In this document: in pieces, positions 9,163 through 18,930 of the stretch
How positions within the stretch are numbered: the stretch's first letter is position 1
Layout: every line of letters starts with the position of its first letter
From: Desmonostoc vinosum HA7617-LM4
Lineage (GTDB): Bacteria; Cyanobacteriota; Cyanobacteriia; Cyanobacteriales; Nostocaceae
NCBI GenBank assembly: GCA_019359515.1
Contig: JAHHHC010000025.1
Location: forward strand, 1 to 64,000
DNA length: 64,000 bases
Direction of reading: 5' to 3'
Notes under the pieces: model-generated
Databases searched by the model: none
Seen by the model: only the letters and a program-made list of their open reading frames with translations
What the model was told of the DNA's origin: nothing
Made by a program: the position numbers and the translations under genes

Positions 9163-9475
9163 GAATGGGGAGTAGGGAGTGGGGAGTAGGGAGTGGGAGG
9201 GGATGAGGGGGATGTCGTTTGACTTTGCTCATTAGCCAAAAGATGAGGGAGTGAACAAGAAATTTTCTCCGCGTCCCCGTGTCCCCGCGTCCCCGCGTCC
9301 CCCTTCGGGTGACGCTCGCTAACGCTGCGCTAACGCAGTCGCCTGCGGAGGGAAACCCTCCTTTACTCGCTGTCTCACCGTGTCCCCAATCCCCAGTCCC
9401 CAATCCCCAGTACCCAATCCCCAGTCCCCAATCCCCAATCCCCAATCCCCAATCCCCAATCCCCATTCCCATTCC
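9163..9475. repeat. Tandem-repeat intergenic block (STRR type)
   Basis: GGGAGTAGGGAGTGGG, CGCGTCCCCG and about a dozen CCCCAATCCCCAGT-type 7-bp units fill the gap. An AGGGAAACCCTCC segment also appears here. These match the short tandemly repeated repetitive sequences of heterocystous cyanobacteria. Non-coding. Confidence 0.9.
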
Positions 9476-9483
9476 AAAATTCT

Positions 9484-10980
9484 ATGAGAAATTCCCTATC
9501 CGCAAATGCTGCCCAAGCACGTCAAACAAGACAGCGATTCGCTAAACCAGAAGAACAACTAACTTATGAGTTGGGAAAGGCAGTACAGGAATTACCGCCA
9601 TTGTATACTAGGTTACTAGCAGCCACGGTTAGTATGATAGTATTTGGTGCGATCGCCTGGGCCCATTTCTCGCAAGTAGATGAAGTGGCAACAGCACCAG
9701 GAGAATTGATTGCTTCTGCTCAAGTCAGACCAGTAACATCTTTGGGTGGTGGTTCTATTGTCGCTGTTAACGTGCAAGAAGGCGATCGCGTCACCAAAGG
9801 TCAAGTATTAATTCAACGAGATCCAGGTTTGCAACAAACCGATGTCACTCGCTTAGCGAAATCCACTCTCTTAATTCAAGAAGACTTGCGACGTTTAGAT
9901 GCAGAACGCATTGGTGGTAAAACTGCTGGTACGAAACTGCAAGATGAACTCTTAAGTTCGCGCCTACAAGACTACCAAGCACGTCAAGCAGCAGCAGAAG
10001 CAGAAGCCAATCGCCAACAAGCACTCATCGATCAGGCTAAAGTCCGCTTAACTCGTTTGCAAGAAAACTTAGTCAACGCCAAAACCAGTCTAGAAAACGC
10101 TAAAACCAACCTAGCCAACGCCGAAAATATCCGCACCAAAATCGAAAGCAACCTAGAAATCGCTAAACAAAGAGAGGAAAGCCTACGCACCCTCATTACC
10201 CCCGGTGCTGTCCCTCGTGTTGATTACCTAGAAGCGCAAGAAAGATTAAATCGTGCAACTACAGACATTACCAAAGCACAAGATGAAGTGACCAACGCCC
10301 GCAATAAAATAACAGAAGCTCAAGACAAAGTTACATCTCTAGAAAAAGATATCGCTGCCCAAGCGCAAGAAATTCGCCAAGCCCAACAAGCCTATCAAGG
10401 CGCACGCAATCAAGCCCAGCGTGTAGCATCAGAACGCCAAAGTGAAATTTTGACGCAGATAAACAAGCGTCAAGAAGAACTAACCAACGTTCAAGGTCAA
10501 TTAAATCAGGCAAGAAAGCAACAAGACCTAGAAACTATTGAGGCCCCTGTTGCCGGTACAATTTACAGAGTTAAAGCCACCAAGGGGCCAGTGCAATCGG
10601 GTGAAGAATTGCTGTCAATTTTACCCGAAGGGGAACAAATGCTCTTAGAAGTCAAAGTCCTCAACCGTGACATTGGCTTTATACGTCAAGGAATGAAAGC
10701 AAAAGTAAAAATGGCAACTTTTCCCTTTCAAGAATTTGGCACTATTGATGGCGAAGTTGCTCAAGTTAGTCCCAATGCAGTTGTTGATAAAGAATTGGGC
10801 TTAGTTTTTCCTACAAGAATCAAGTTAAATAAACATTCGGTCAACGTTCGAGGTCAAGAAGTAGAATTCACTCCCGGCATGACTGCCACAGGTGAAATTG
10901 TCACTCGTAAAAAATCAATCTTGACATTTATCACTGAGCCTGTAACGCGACGATTTAATGAAGCATTTTCAGTGAGATGA
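9484..10980 (+). CDS. HlyD-family periplasmic adaptor protein
   Basis: 498 residues. A short cytoplasmic N-terminus precedes one membrane segment (about residues 43-62). Then come the N-terminal biotinyl-lipoyl half around [20 protein letters not shown] (about 88-107), a long Ala/Gln/Glu-rich coiled coil (about 120-350), and the second lipoyl half with [20 protein letters not shown]. This is the membrane-fusion protein of type I secretion or tripartite efflux, linking an inner-membrane ABC transporter to a TolC-like channel. No ABC or TolC partner lies beside it. The convergent neighbour is a subtilase without an evident signal peptide, a conceivable substrate. Confidence 0.93.
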   Translation: MRNSLSANAAQARQTRQRFAKPEEQLTYELGKAVQELPPLYTRLLAATVSMIVFGAIAWAHFSQVDEVATAPGELIASAQVRPVTSLGGGSIVAVNVQEGDRVTKGQVLIQRDPGLQQTDVTRLAKSTLLIQEDLRRLDAERIGGKTAGTKLQDELLSSRLQDYQARQAAAEAEANRQQALIDQAKVRLTRLQENLVNAKTSLENAKTNLANAENIRTKIESNLEIAKQREESLRTLITPGAVPRVDYLEAQERLNRATTDITKAQDEVTNARNKITEAQDKVTSLEKDIAAQAQEIRQAQQAYQGARNQAQRVASERQSEILTQINKRQEELTNVQGQLNQARKQQDLETIEAPVAGTIYRVKATKGPVQSGEELLSILPEGEQMLLEVKVLNRDIGFIRQGMKAKVKMATFPFQEFGTIDGEVAQVSPNAVVDKELGLVFPTRIKLNKHSVNVRGQEVEFTPGMTATGEIVTRKKSILTFITEPVTRRFNEAFSVR

Positions 10981-11019
10981 TTGAGAATTGGTGAGATTAG
11001 CCCCCGTCTTGGCGGTCTT

Positions 11020-11115
11020 TGTTACGATAGCGCAGCGTAAAGCCTGCGGCATAGCTTCGCTTAGAGCGAGTCTTCTCCCAAGGGGAGACGCATTCGCGAA
11101 CGAGCGTCTGGGGGA
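11020..11115. repeat. Dispersed repeat with REP-like arms
   Basis: The core AAAGCCTGCGGCATAGCTTC followed by GCTTAGAGCGA recurs at about 19208-19242, 44387-44422 and 59726-59760. A GGGGAGACGCATTCGCGAACGAGCGTC segment follows here. It lies between the convergent HlyD and subtilase genes. Confidence 0.8.
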
Positions 11116-11181
11116 CTGGCGAATTGGAAATTGATTATGGCTCTTTGCGTCCTCAGTCCCCACTCCCAAAAGTGCTTTCAA

Positions 11182-12723
11182 TCAAAACCTGCTCAAATAT
11201 CTCTGATACTCTTTTAGCTGGGTTTCAAGTTGATTGATTATTTTATAAACATCTAGGTTATTGTTAGGTTTGTCAGTGTCATCATCGTCGTTGCCGTCAG
11301 TACTTTTGTTGCTGAAAGTACTTTCGTAGTAACGAAATTGTGAGCCTAAGTCTAAATTTAGGAATGAGTTATTGCTTGTAAGTGTTGAGATGACACTTTG
11401 AATTGTTGAGCTAATATCTAAACTAGAAATATTTGCTGGAGTAATATTTTCTGGTATTTTTGTCATGAATTGACCTATTAAAGAGCCAAAATTGAAGCTA
11501 GAGGATGTCGATTGTGTAGTGAACTGATTGATGAAATAGTTAATATCGAAGTTGAAGTTAGAATTAGCAACTTGTGTATTATTTCCTGCTGTCTGTGTAA
11601 CTATCTCTCGCACTTGAGCATCGGTCAAGTTACGGTTAGCACTTAGCATTAGGGCAACGACACCAGCAACATGGGGAGTTGCCATAGATGTACCAGTATA
11701 TTTGGCATACTGATTACCTGGTACTGAAGAGTAAACACTGACTCCTGGAGCTGTAACATAAGCAAGTGGATTTGACCCAGCTCGGTTAGAAAAGTCGGCT
11801 ATGTCATCGTTGCGGTCTGTGGCCCCTACTGCAAGCCCCCACTGATTTGCATAGCTAGCTGGATATTCTGGTACTGATTCTCCTTCGTTGCCAGCAGCCA
11901 TCACGACTATCACACCTCTGCTACTGGCATATTCAACGGCTGACTTTAAAGTATTATTAGAATACTTGCCTCCTAAACTGAGATTAATAACGTTAGCTCC
12001 ATTTTCTACAGCGTAATAAATACCATTGGCGATCGCAGCATAAGAACCAGAACCAGAGTCATTCAAAACTTTAACTGGCATGATTTTTGCACCATAAGCA
12101 ACGCCGGTTACACCATAATCATTATTCTCTCCAGCAATAGTGCCAGAAACATGGGTGCCATGACCGTTGCCATCCATAGTGTTGTTGTCACTATTGGAAA
12201 AGTTCCAACCATAGTTATCGTCAACGTAGCCGTTACCATCATCATCTACGCCGTTGCCAGCAATTTCATTGGCATTCGTCCAGATGTTATTTCTCAAATC
12301 CTCGTGATTGTAGTCAACTCCAGTATCTAAAACAGCAACAGTTACGCCTTGACCTGTGTATCCCTGTGCCCAAACCTCTGGGGCATTAACGGAATCTACC
12401 CCCCAATTATTACCATCCAAGTTAGGAACATCAGCAAAAGTGTTCTGACCAATAGCGCTAGCCACTGCGGCAGCGGCATTAATTGAGCCATAACCAGAGG
12501 TGGAATTATAGTTTTCAGTACTAAATGTAGCGGCGTTACTAGTATTTTCTACATCACTGCTATTGAGTAGATTTATGTCAGCATCGTCTGTTTTTGAACT
12601 AAAGCTACTACGACTGCTAAAGCTAAGGTCATTTTTATTATTAAAAGTATCAACTGAGGAGATAGGAGTAACGTTTAGCTGTTTATTCAAAAATAAATTG
12701 TTACTAACATCATCAAGAGACAT
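11182..12723 (-). CDS. Subtilisin-like serine protease (S8)
   Basis: 513 residues. The catalytic triad is complete: D133 in VAVLDTGVD, H188 in GNGHGTHVSG and S346 in GTSMATPHVAG, with oxyanion N279 in AAGNEG. The D-rich NGVDDDGNGYVDDNYGWNF insert (about 157-175) is typical of calcium-binding bacterial S8A proteases. The N-terminus (1-80) is polar, Ser/Asn-rich and lacks a Sec signal peptide. The C-terminal 130 residues carry no recognised domain but include a DDDDTD run. Export by type I secretion is possible, given the adjacent HlyD gene, but I see no clear GGxGxD repeats. Confidence 0.95.
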   Translation of the reverse strand: MSLDDVSNNLFLNKQLNVTPISSVDTFNNKNDLSFSSRSSFSSKTDDADINLLNSSDVENTSNAATFSTENYNSTSGYGSINAAAAVASAIGQNTFADVPNLDGNNWGVDSVNAPEVWAQGYTGQGVTVAVLDTGVDYNHEDLRNNIWTNANEIAGNGVDDDGNGYVDDNYGWNFSNSDNNTMDGNGHGTHVSGTIAGENNDYGVTGVAYGAKIMPVKVLNDSGSGSYAAIANGIYYAVENGANVINLSLGGKYSNNTLKSAVEYASSRGVIVVMAAGNEGESVPEYPASYANQWGLAVGATDRNDDIADFSNRAGSNPLAYVTAPGVSVYSSVPGNQYAKYTGTSMATPHVAGVVALMLSANRNLTDAQVREIVTQTAGNNTQVANSNFNFDINYFINQFTTQSTSSSFNFGSLIGQFMTKIPENITPANISSLDISSTIQSVISTLTSNNSFLNLDLGSQFRYYESTFSNKSTDGNDDDDTDKPNNNLDVYKIINQLETQLKEYQRYLSRF

Positions 12724-13212
12724 AAGTATTTTCTCCTCAAATAAAGTGATGTTTTATTGACAGCATAAACTGCTACAACCTTTGGAATAAGGTTATAGAA
12801 TGAATGCAAATTTACCACCATTGCCAATAATTACTACGAAATTCAACAGTAAAATGCTAAATTTCTTACAAAAATGACTTATCTATTTATTGGTCGCATT
12901 ATAGCTTTTATAAAATCCCTGTAATAATTTGTTGCTTCAGCGTTGCTTTGTGGCTGAGAAGAGGCAGATTTAGCTAAGATGTTTATGAAAATACGCTATA
13001 TTTAATAACTCAGTAATTCTAGTTTTTAATAATTTGTTTTACTCTTTTGTGATCGATATTTGATGAATTCTAATTGTTGGGTTCTGCATATAGCAAATTG
13101 CCAGCAAGTAAGGTTAATGATAGATTTAATCCATGAATTAAATCTATTGAAGAATTTTTATTTTCATGCAGAGAGTTATGAGAGAATTATGCTATCTGCT
13201 TTTTTGGCGAGT
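12724..13212. other. Intergenic, no feature identified
   Basis: AT-rich sequence upstream of the subtilase gene and downstream of the MBL-fold enzyme gene. No coding frame, RNA or repeat that I can support. The subtilase promoter should lie near its left end, reading leftward. Confidence 0.5.
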
Positions 13213-13923
13213 TTAATTCTCGCTGTCTGATGTCAATAGAATTCGTCCACAATTTTGATTTGCTGGTACAGCTTCCATCATCTTTTTGGGATTGGGTAAA
13301 TCAAGGTTGTTCATGAGTTCGATAAACTGGTTACGGCTGTGTTCGGCAAAGCGGGGATTCCAAAGCTTTTCTTCGCCAATGGTAGATACTGTCTGTCCCT
13401 GGTAATCATGAGCAGGATACACCAATGTGTCATCCGGTAAGGTGAATAACTTATGAGTGACGGCATCATAGAGTGACCCTGCATCACCATTCTGAAAATC
13501 GGTACGACCACAACCCCGAATGAACAGCGCATCCCCAGTTAACAGATGAGTACTGTTGACTAGATAAGCCATATGGCTATCGGTATGACCAGGAGTTGCG
13601 ATCGCTTGCATCTCTACATCCCCTATGTGTAAAATATTGCCATCTGCAACGTAGCGGTCTGCACAGGTAGCTTCAGCTTTCTGGGGTAAAATTCCCAGGC
13701 AACCTGTGAGTTTTCTGAGTCTGTCTGTGGCTGTGATGTGGTCAGCGTGAATATGAGTTTCTAAACAGTAGCGCAGAGTTAGCCCCAATTCTCGCAACAG
13801 TTGCAAATCGCGCTCCACTTGTTCTAATACTGGATCAACTAGGATAGCAACTTTAATTGAGCGATCGCCAATTAAATAAGTATAGGTACTTGATTCTTGA
13901 TCGAACAGTTGACGAAATAACAT
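13213..13923 (-). CDS. MBL-fold persulfide dioxygenase-like enzyme (ETHE1 type)
   Basis: 236 residues. Metal ligands fit the metallo-beta-lactamase fold: ETHIHADH gives H57, H59, D61 and H62; H113 lies in TPGHTDSH; D131 in LTGDALFIRGCGRTDF; H172 in YPAHDY. The GCGRTDFQNG segment and mononuclear-iron-type ligand arrangement are characteristic of ETHE1/Blh persulfide dioxygenases, which oxidise glutathione persulfide to sulfite. A glyoxalase II assignment is less likely because of GRTDFQ and the length. The gene stands alone. Confidence 0.92.
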   Translation of the reverse strand: MLFRQLFDQESSTYTYLIGDRSIKVAILVDPVLEQVERDLQLLRELGLTLRYCLETHIHADHITATDRLRKLTGCLGILPQKAEATCADRYVADGNILHIGDVEMQAIATPGHTDSHMAYLVNSTHLLTGDALFIRGCGRTDFQNGDAGSLYDAVTHKLFTLPDDTLVYPAHDYQGQTVSTIGEEKLWNPRFAEHSRNQFIELMNNLDLPNPKKMMEAVPANQNCGRILLTSDSEN

Positions 13924-14182
13924 AGTAGATTTCCACTGAGCTAGTCTTCTTCAACAGCAGCATAAAGTTTCACGTCGAAAATTTCAGTAATTCCTGAGCT
14001 AAATTCGCCTGTAAAAGGGAAAGTCGGGGATCTGATCACCGTTAACCACTCAAATTTAATGAGATAAATTACTATTCTAAATGCAGAGAATTTAGAGAAA
14101 GCGTAGACGCGGAGCGGCTCATCGTTAGACATCGCTATGATTGGGTTGATAAGTTTTGAGCGATCGCTTTCCTTGGCTGTAT

Positions 14183-14947
14183 TTAAACGGAATCATCACG
14201 AATGATCGTTAAACCTAAAATTTTATAAGAAGCTAACATCTCATCAGACACAATTGGGGCAGTTACAAGGTAAGTCAGCGCGTGAATAGACTCGACAACA
14301 TAGGGAGCAGCAGTATCTAACTTTGCTGCTGTTGCCAACCCAACTACCTCGGCCGCCCTATTAATCATTGCTCGTTTTACATGGGCTTCATCTAAGTTAG
14401 GTACGCTAATTCCCATCTCCGGATGCAGGCTACAAACTCCTAACATGCACAAATCTGCACGAATCATTTGTAATGACTCTATTGTGGCAGCACCGACATT
14501 AACTAAAGCTTTTTTATAGAGTTGTCCACCTAACATGACAACTTCAATGTGAGGATGATCTGCTAAAGCAACAGCAATGGGAGGGCTATTTGTGATGACT
14601 GTTGCTTGCAAGTCCGCAGGTAAATGACGAGCTACTTGCAGGGTTGTTGTGCCTCCATCTAAAATAACCACCTGCCCTGTACATACTAATTTTGCAGCTG
14701 CACGGGCGATCGCTTCTTTTTCTTTTGGTGCTTGTTTTTGACGATCAGTATAACTTGCGGTTGCTGGAGAACTCAACAGCGCCCCTCCATGAACGCGCTG
14801 TAATAAACCAGATTCTGCCAGTTCTCGCAGATCCCGACGAATCGTATCCTCAGAAACCTTGAGAACATCACTCAATTCTGATGAAAGCACCTTTTTATCG
14901 CGACGCAAAATTTCCAAAATGTATTGTCGGCGCTCTGCGGTTAGCAT
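14183..14947 (-). CDS. DeoR/GlpR-family transcriptional regulator
   Basis: 254 residues. The N-terminal winged helix (about 6-57) contains the DeoR signature VSEDTIRRDLRELAESGLL followed by VHGGAL. The C-terminal sensor domain has ILDGGTTTLQVARHLP, TVITNSPPIA and VVMLGGQLYKKALVNVGAATIE, the phosphosugar-binding ISOCOT-like fold. Such regulators usually repress a neighbouring sugar operon and respond to a sugar phosphate. The divergent gene encodes a transketolase-like enzyme, so a pentose-phosphate ligand is a reasonable inference. A palindromic operator candidate lies between the two genes at 15064-15087. Confidence 0.95.
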   Translation of the reverse strand: MLTAERRQYILEILRRDKKVLSSELSDVLKVSEDTIRRDLRELAESGLLQRVHGGALLSSPATASYTDRQKQAPKEKEAIARAAAKLVCTGQVVILDGGTTTLQVARHLPADLQATVITNSPPIAVALADHPHIEVVMLGGQLYKKALVNVGAATIESLQMIRADLCMLGVCSLHPEMGISVPNLDEAHVKRAMINRAAEVVGLATAAKLDTAAPYVVESIHALTYLVTAPIVSDEMLASYKILGLTIIRDDSV

Positions 14948-15063
14948 AATTGGTTTTCCTGAAATTGCACGTTTGATCTTGAAATTAATTGTTTAGGAGT
15001 TTATACTCATTAATACGCAGGTTTTTGCATTTTTGTCAGCGATTTTAATTTTATTCAAGCACA

Positions 15064-15087
15064 TTCATGCACATTCGTGTGTATGAA
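15064..15087. promoter_or_regulatory. Candidate DeoR operator
   Basis: TTCATGCACA and TGTGTATGAA form an inverted repeat matching at 9 of 10 positions around a TTCG centre. A partial direct repeat, CACATTC, occurs at 15059-15065 and 15070-15076. The site lies between the divergent regulator and transketolase genes, 117 bp from the regulator start. Confidence 0.5.
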
Positions 15088-15275
15088 ATGGGGAGTGGGC
15101 TTCTCCTGTCGGAGACGCTCCGCGAACGACTTCGCTCAGCCCACGGAGATGAGGGAGTGAGGAAGACGCGGGGACGTGGAGACGCGGAGAATAACCAATT
15201 CCCAATTCCCAGTCCCCAGTCACCAGTCCCCAATTCCCAGTCCCCAGTCCCCAGTCCCCAATTCCCACGAGAAAT
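15088..15275. repeat. Repeat block upstream of the transketolase gene
   Basis: A GGAGACGCTCCGCGAACGACTTCGC segment and GACGCGGGGACG units are followed by about ten CCCAGTCCCC / CCAATTCCC heptad units. The repeat runs to within a few bases of the start codon, so it must form part of the transketolase leader. Confidence 0.85.
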
Positions 15276-15280
15276 TAACC

Positions 15281-17194
15281 ATGACTATTACTAATACTCA
15301 ATTTCCCATCGAACTCAGTGCTTACAAACCTCTAAAACTTAATCCAGCGAATCCCACTCTCACAGATGAGCAGCGAGAAATACTAAAAGCAAACATACAA
15401 CTTTGTCGTGATGCGATCGTTTTTTTTACAGCAACAGGAGCTGCTAGAGGAGTGGGCGGTCATACTGGTGGCCCTTACGATACAGTACCAGAAGTGATGA
15501 TTCTCGATGCATTTTTCCGGGGAGTATCAGATCAGTTTGTGCCGATTTTCTTTGATGAGGCAGGACATCGAGTTGCAACCCAGTATCTCATAGCAGTTCT
15601 GCATGGTGAGTTGAACGCTGAGCAACTTTTACGCTATCGTGAAGCACATTCTGGGCTACCGGGACATCCTGAACTAGGGCTAACTCCCGGTGTTAAGTTC
15701 AGTTCTGGACGGTTGGGACATATGTGGCCCTACGTCAATGGTGTAGCGATCGCCAATCCAGATAAAATAGTCTTCTGTCTTGGTTCTGATGGTTCTCAGC
15801 AAGAAGGTAATGATGCTGAAGCTGCACGCTTGGCTGTTGCTCAGAATCTCAATGTCAAGCTGATTATTGATGACAATGATGTGACGATCGCCGGCTATCC
15901 TTCTAAATACTTACCTGGTTATAGTGTTACCAAAACCTTAGAAGGTCACGGAATCAAAGTACTTTCAGGAGATGGCGAAGACTTAGATGATTTATATCGT
16001 CGCCTTTGCGAAGCAGTAATTACTCCTGGGCCAGTTGCTGTAATCAACAAAAGACCCATGTGTCCTGGCATTGAAGGCTTGGAAGGCTCTAATCACGGAC
16101 ATGACGTGATTTCAGTGGAACTAGCGATTAAATATTTAGAATCTCGTCAACACACAACAGCTGTCGAATATCTCAAAAGTATTCAAAAACCCAAACAAAC
16201 CTATACTTTTCTTGGTTCTAGCCATCAATGGGGAGCTAATCGCAATGTATTTGGTGATGCGGCAGTTGCCATTTTAAATCGTATGAGTGAAGCAGAGCGC
16301 ATTTCCAAAGTATTAGTTATTGATAGTGACCTTGAAGGTTCTTGTGGTTTGAAAAAGATTCACGATGCCTATCCAGAAATCTTTGTCCCTTCTGGGATTA
16401 TGGAACGCGGTAACTTTTCTGCGGCTGCGGGATTTGGTATGGCTGAGGGTAAGCAAGGTATTTTTGCCACCTTCAGCGCCTTTCTCGAAATGTGTATTTC
16501 CGAAATTACAATGGCCAGGCTGAACTACTCCAACGTCCTTTGTCATTTTTCTCATGCGGGTATAGATGATATGGCAGATAACACCTGTCATTTCGGTTTG
16601 AATAATATGTTTGCTGATAATGGTTTGGAAGATGGTTACTCTACAAGTTTGTATTTTCCGGCTGATGTCAATCAAATGAAGGCTTGTTTAGAAGCTGTGT
16701 TTTTTGAGCCTGGATTGCGGTTTATTTTCTCCACTCGTTCTAAAGTACCTAACATTCTCGACAACAACGGCAACGATTTATTTGGCAGTAATTATAAATT
16801 TGTTCCTGGGAAAGATGAGGTAATTCGAGAAGGAACAAAAGGCTACATTATCAGCTTTGGCGATGCCTTATATCGTGCGCTTGATGCTGTCGAACGTCTA
16901 AAGCAAGAAGGCTTAGATGTAGGATTGATTAATAAGCCAACTTTGAATATTACCGATGAAGAAATGATGCTCAAAATTGGTAAAACTTCTTTCGTCCTGG
17001 TTGTTGAATCTTTTAATCGTCGAACTGGATTAGGTAGTCGTTTCGGTTCTTGGTTATTAGAACGCGGGTTAACTCCCAAATATGCTTATCTTGGTACTCA
17101 TCATGAAGGTTGCGGTGGTTTGTGGGAACAGTTCCCGCATCAAGGTATTGATCCGTTGAGTATTATGAATAAGGTCAAAGAGTTGGCTTCATAG
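15281..17194 (+). CDS. Transketolase-family enzyme (atypical)
   Basis: 637 residues from ATG 15281. The thiamine-diphosphate motif is present as [19 protein letters not shown] with [20 protein letters not shown], the HSGLPGHPE region and the C-terminal [21 protein letters not shown] follow a transketolase order (TPP, Pyr, C-terminal domains). The sequence is clearly different from the housekeeping cyanobacterial tkt I would expect, which begins with a KSGHPGLPMG-type motif. It may be a specialised ketol transfer enzyme, or one acting on an unusual acceptor. Its divergent DeoR regulator suggests conditional expression. Confidence 0.85.
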   Translation: MTITNTQFPIELSAYKPLKLNPANPTLTDEQREILKANIQLCRDAIVFFTATGAARGVGGHTGGPYDTVPEVMILDAFFRGVSDQFVPIFFDEAGHRVATQYLIAVLHGELNAEQLLRYREAHSGLPGHPELGLTPGVKFSSGRLGHMWPYVNGVAIANPDKIVFCLGSDGSQQEGNDAEAARLAVAQNLNVKLIIDDNDVTIAGYPSKYLPGYSVTKTLEGHGIKVLSGDGEDLDDLYRRLCEAVITPGPVAVINKRPMCPGIEGLEGSNHGHDVISVELAIKYLESRQHTTAVEYLKSIQKPKQTYTFLGSSHQWGANRNVFGDAAVAILNRMSEAERISKVLVIDSDLEGSCGLKKIHDAYPEIFVPSGIMERGNFSAAAGFGMAEGKQGIFATFSAFLEMCISEITMARLNYSNVLCHFSHAGIDDMADNTCHFGLNNMFADNGLEDGYSTSLYFPADVNQMKACLEAVFFEPGLRFIFSTRSKVPNILDNNGNDLFGSNYKFVPGKDEVIREGTKGYIISFGDALYRALDAVERLKQEGLDVGLINKPTLNITDEEMMLKIGKTSFVLVVESFNRRTGLGSRFGSWLLERGLTPKYAYLGTHHEGCGGLWEQFPHQGIDPLSIMNKVKELAS

Positions 17195-17218
17195 TTAAGA
17201 TTTTGCCGGATCACACAG

Positions 17219-17243
17219 AGGCGCGAACTTTTGCGCCTTTCTT
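17219..17243 (+). terminator. Possible terminator after the transketolase gene
   Basis: AGGCGC (17219-17224) and GCGCCT (17233-17238) form a 6-bp stem followed by TTCTTT. The surrounding sequence resembles a dispersed repeat, so termination is only tentative. Confidence 0.4.
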
Positions 17244-17348
17244 TGCGTCTTTGCGTGAGATAAAAAAATATTTATTTTGAAATCTAGCTATTGCCAGATA
17301 TCTTTATCCTCAAGGACGTTATAATCTACATCTGTTGCAACGAGAGAT

Positions 17349-18686
17349 TTGCTTGTGGATGCTATATTAGAACGATCGCATGAACTCAAACAAGCCTTAG
17401 TTGATTTTGTCCTCGACGCAGAAGGCGAACTAGCACAAGCACTAGAAACCTATGCAGCAGAACAGTCTCGCCGTGGTAGTGGCGATAATAAACAGCAAGA
17501 CTTAATTATTGATAGCTTTATTACCGAAGGCAAAGTTAACGAACAGTCCCCAATAGAGTTGTTTGTTGCTAGCCATCCAGATTTATCACCAAGCGATCGT
17601 AATCTCCTCAACAGCTGGCATCATAGTTTTATTGGTTTATTTGCGATCGCCAACATCACACCTGATGGTTTGGAGTTAATGAACTGGCTAACAGCTAAAA
17701 ATTATATTGTTCAACCAAATAATGCTCAACTGCTCCAAGAAATATCTCGGTTGAAGTTAGGAGAAATTATCTTAACTCGCATTTCTCCTGTTACTGATTA
17801 CTGGATACTTTCTGGCCCTTACACAATGATGGGTAAATTGGGTAAACCAAAACTGGCCGTAGCAATTGGTAATTTTAAAGAAAATTATAAGAGCCATCTC
17901 TACAGCGATGCTCCAGATTTATTGGAAGAAGCATGGCAATCAGTTGTACAATATCATCAACAGTTTATTGACTTTTTTGGTAGTGAAGAAATCACGCTAC
18001 CTGGATATCAGCTGAATAAAAAAATAGGCGAGTTTCAAGAATTAATCACCGAGAAAACCCTAGCATCAGCAGGAATTGATCCTTCTAAATCACTAGCTGA
18101 AGTTGCAGAAGCAGCCGGCATTGGAGATGAGGAAATCAAAGCAGTGGCACAAGAAGCTGGTGCCGATTCTAATGTAGTTTCTCAGATGTTGCACGGTAAA
18201 AGCGGCAACAGCAAAATGGTCATGCCAAAGGTTGATTTACCTGCCGAACTCAAAAAAGCAGAACAGGTAACAGCTTTTTCTCATCCGCGTTGGGGACAAA
18301 TATTTTTACCAACATACAATAAAGTACAAACAATTTTATCAGCAGAAGATTGGCAGAGCGTTGAAGGAGCGGAAAAGCTAATTCGCTACTACCTCGAAGA
18401 CAAAAGTATCAATGCTTATATCTGGCATCGGTTAGCACAACAGTACCCAATTCAATTAGAAAAGGTATTGCAAACAGTTCTACAACGTCCAGATTTTAGT
18501 CTTGCTAATGATTTAGATACACTTTTGTCAGAATTCCACAAACCGATTGAACCAGAGTTACCAGAAATCGCTAGTGTGCCTATACATTTACATAACTTAT
18601 TTCAAGATGCTTTAGCAGAAGTTAATAAATCTAAGTCTAAAAGTAAGGGACAAAAAAAGCCAGCGAAAGGTTTTCAAAAAAGTTAA
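17349..18686 (+). CDS. Conserved protein of unknown function
   Basis: About 445 residues. TTG 17349 and GTG 17355 are both plausible starts, and the GAGAG at 17342-17346 is the only weak ribosome-binding signal. No signal peptide or membrane segment. Residues 1-35 are helical and acidic. The centre has repeated short motifs (LAEVAEAAGIGDEEIKAVAQEAG, about 252-274) like a small helix-turn-helix or UBA-like unit. The tail is Lys-rich (NKSKSKSKGQKKPAKG), suggesting nucleic acid or membrane contact. I do not recognise the family. Confidence 0.8.
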   Translation: MLVDAILERSHELKQALVDFVLDAEGELAQALETYAAEQSRRGSGDNKQQDLIIDSFITEGKVNEQSPIELFVASHPDLSPSDRNLLNSWHHSFIGLFAIANITPDGLELMNWLTAKNYIVQPNNAQLLQEISRLKLGEIILTRISPVTDYWILSGPYTMMGKLGKPKLAVAIGNFKENYKSHLYSDAPDLLEEAWQSVVQYHQQFIDFFGSEEITLPGYQLNKKIGEFQELITEKTLASAGIDPSKSLAEVAEAAGIGDEEIKAVAQEAGADSNVVSQMLHGKSGNSKMVMPKVDLPAELKKAEQVTAFSHPRWGQIFLPTYNKVQTILSAEDWQSVEGAEKLIRYYLEDKSINAYIWHRLAQQYPIQLEKVLQTVLQRPDFSLANDLDTLLSEFHKPIEPELPEIASVPIHLHNLFQDALAEVNKSKSKSKGQKKPAKGFQKS

Positions 18687-18771
18687 CAACAGGAGTGGGG
18701 AGTAGGGAGTAGGGAGTGGGAAGTGGGGGAAGAAAATGTTTATTTGATTATTCAATTAAGACAAAGAATCT

Positions 18772-18927
18772 ATGCGTGAAATCAAGCCTTGGACTACTAC
18801 TGTAGTGGTCATCGTATCGGTTGTTGCGACTTCAATAGGTGTTTACAATCTTGAATTGTTTTTAAACACTGTCTGTTTAGTAAATACCATGCCTACTGTG
18901 AATAAACATTGCAAGTCGTTACCTTAA
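18772..18927 (+). CDS. Small single-pass membrane protein
   Basis: 51 residues starting MREIKPWTT. One hydrophobic segment (about 8-30, TTVVVIVSVVATSIGVYNLEL) is followed by a short tail with two cysteines and basic residues. No strong ribosome-binding site. Proteins of this size and layout occur in cyanobacteria, but I do not recognise the family. Confidence 0.5.
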   Translation: MREIKPWTTTVVVIVSVVATSIGVYNLELFLNTVCLVNTMPTVNKHCKSLP

Positions 18928-18930
18928 AAT

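Noticed and set aside
13941-14132. 63-codon frame between the MBL enzyme and DeoR genes
   Set aside because: No ribosome-binding site or family, and its start overlaps a TAGACGCGGAGCGGC repeat.
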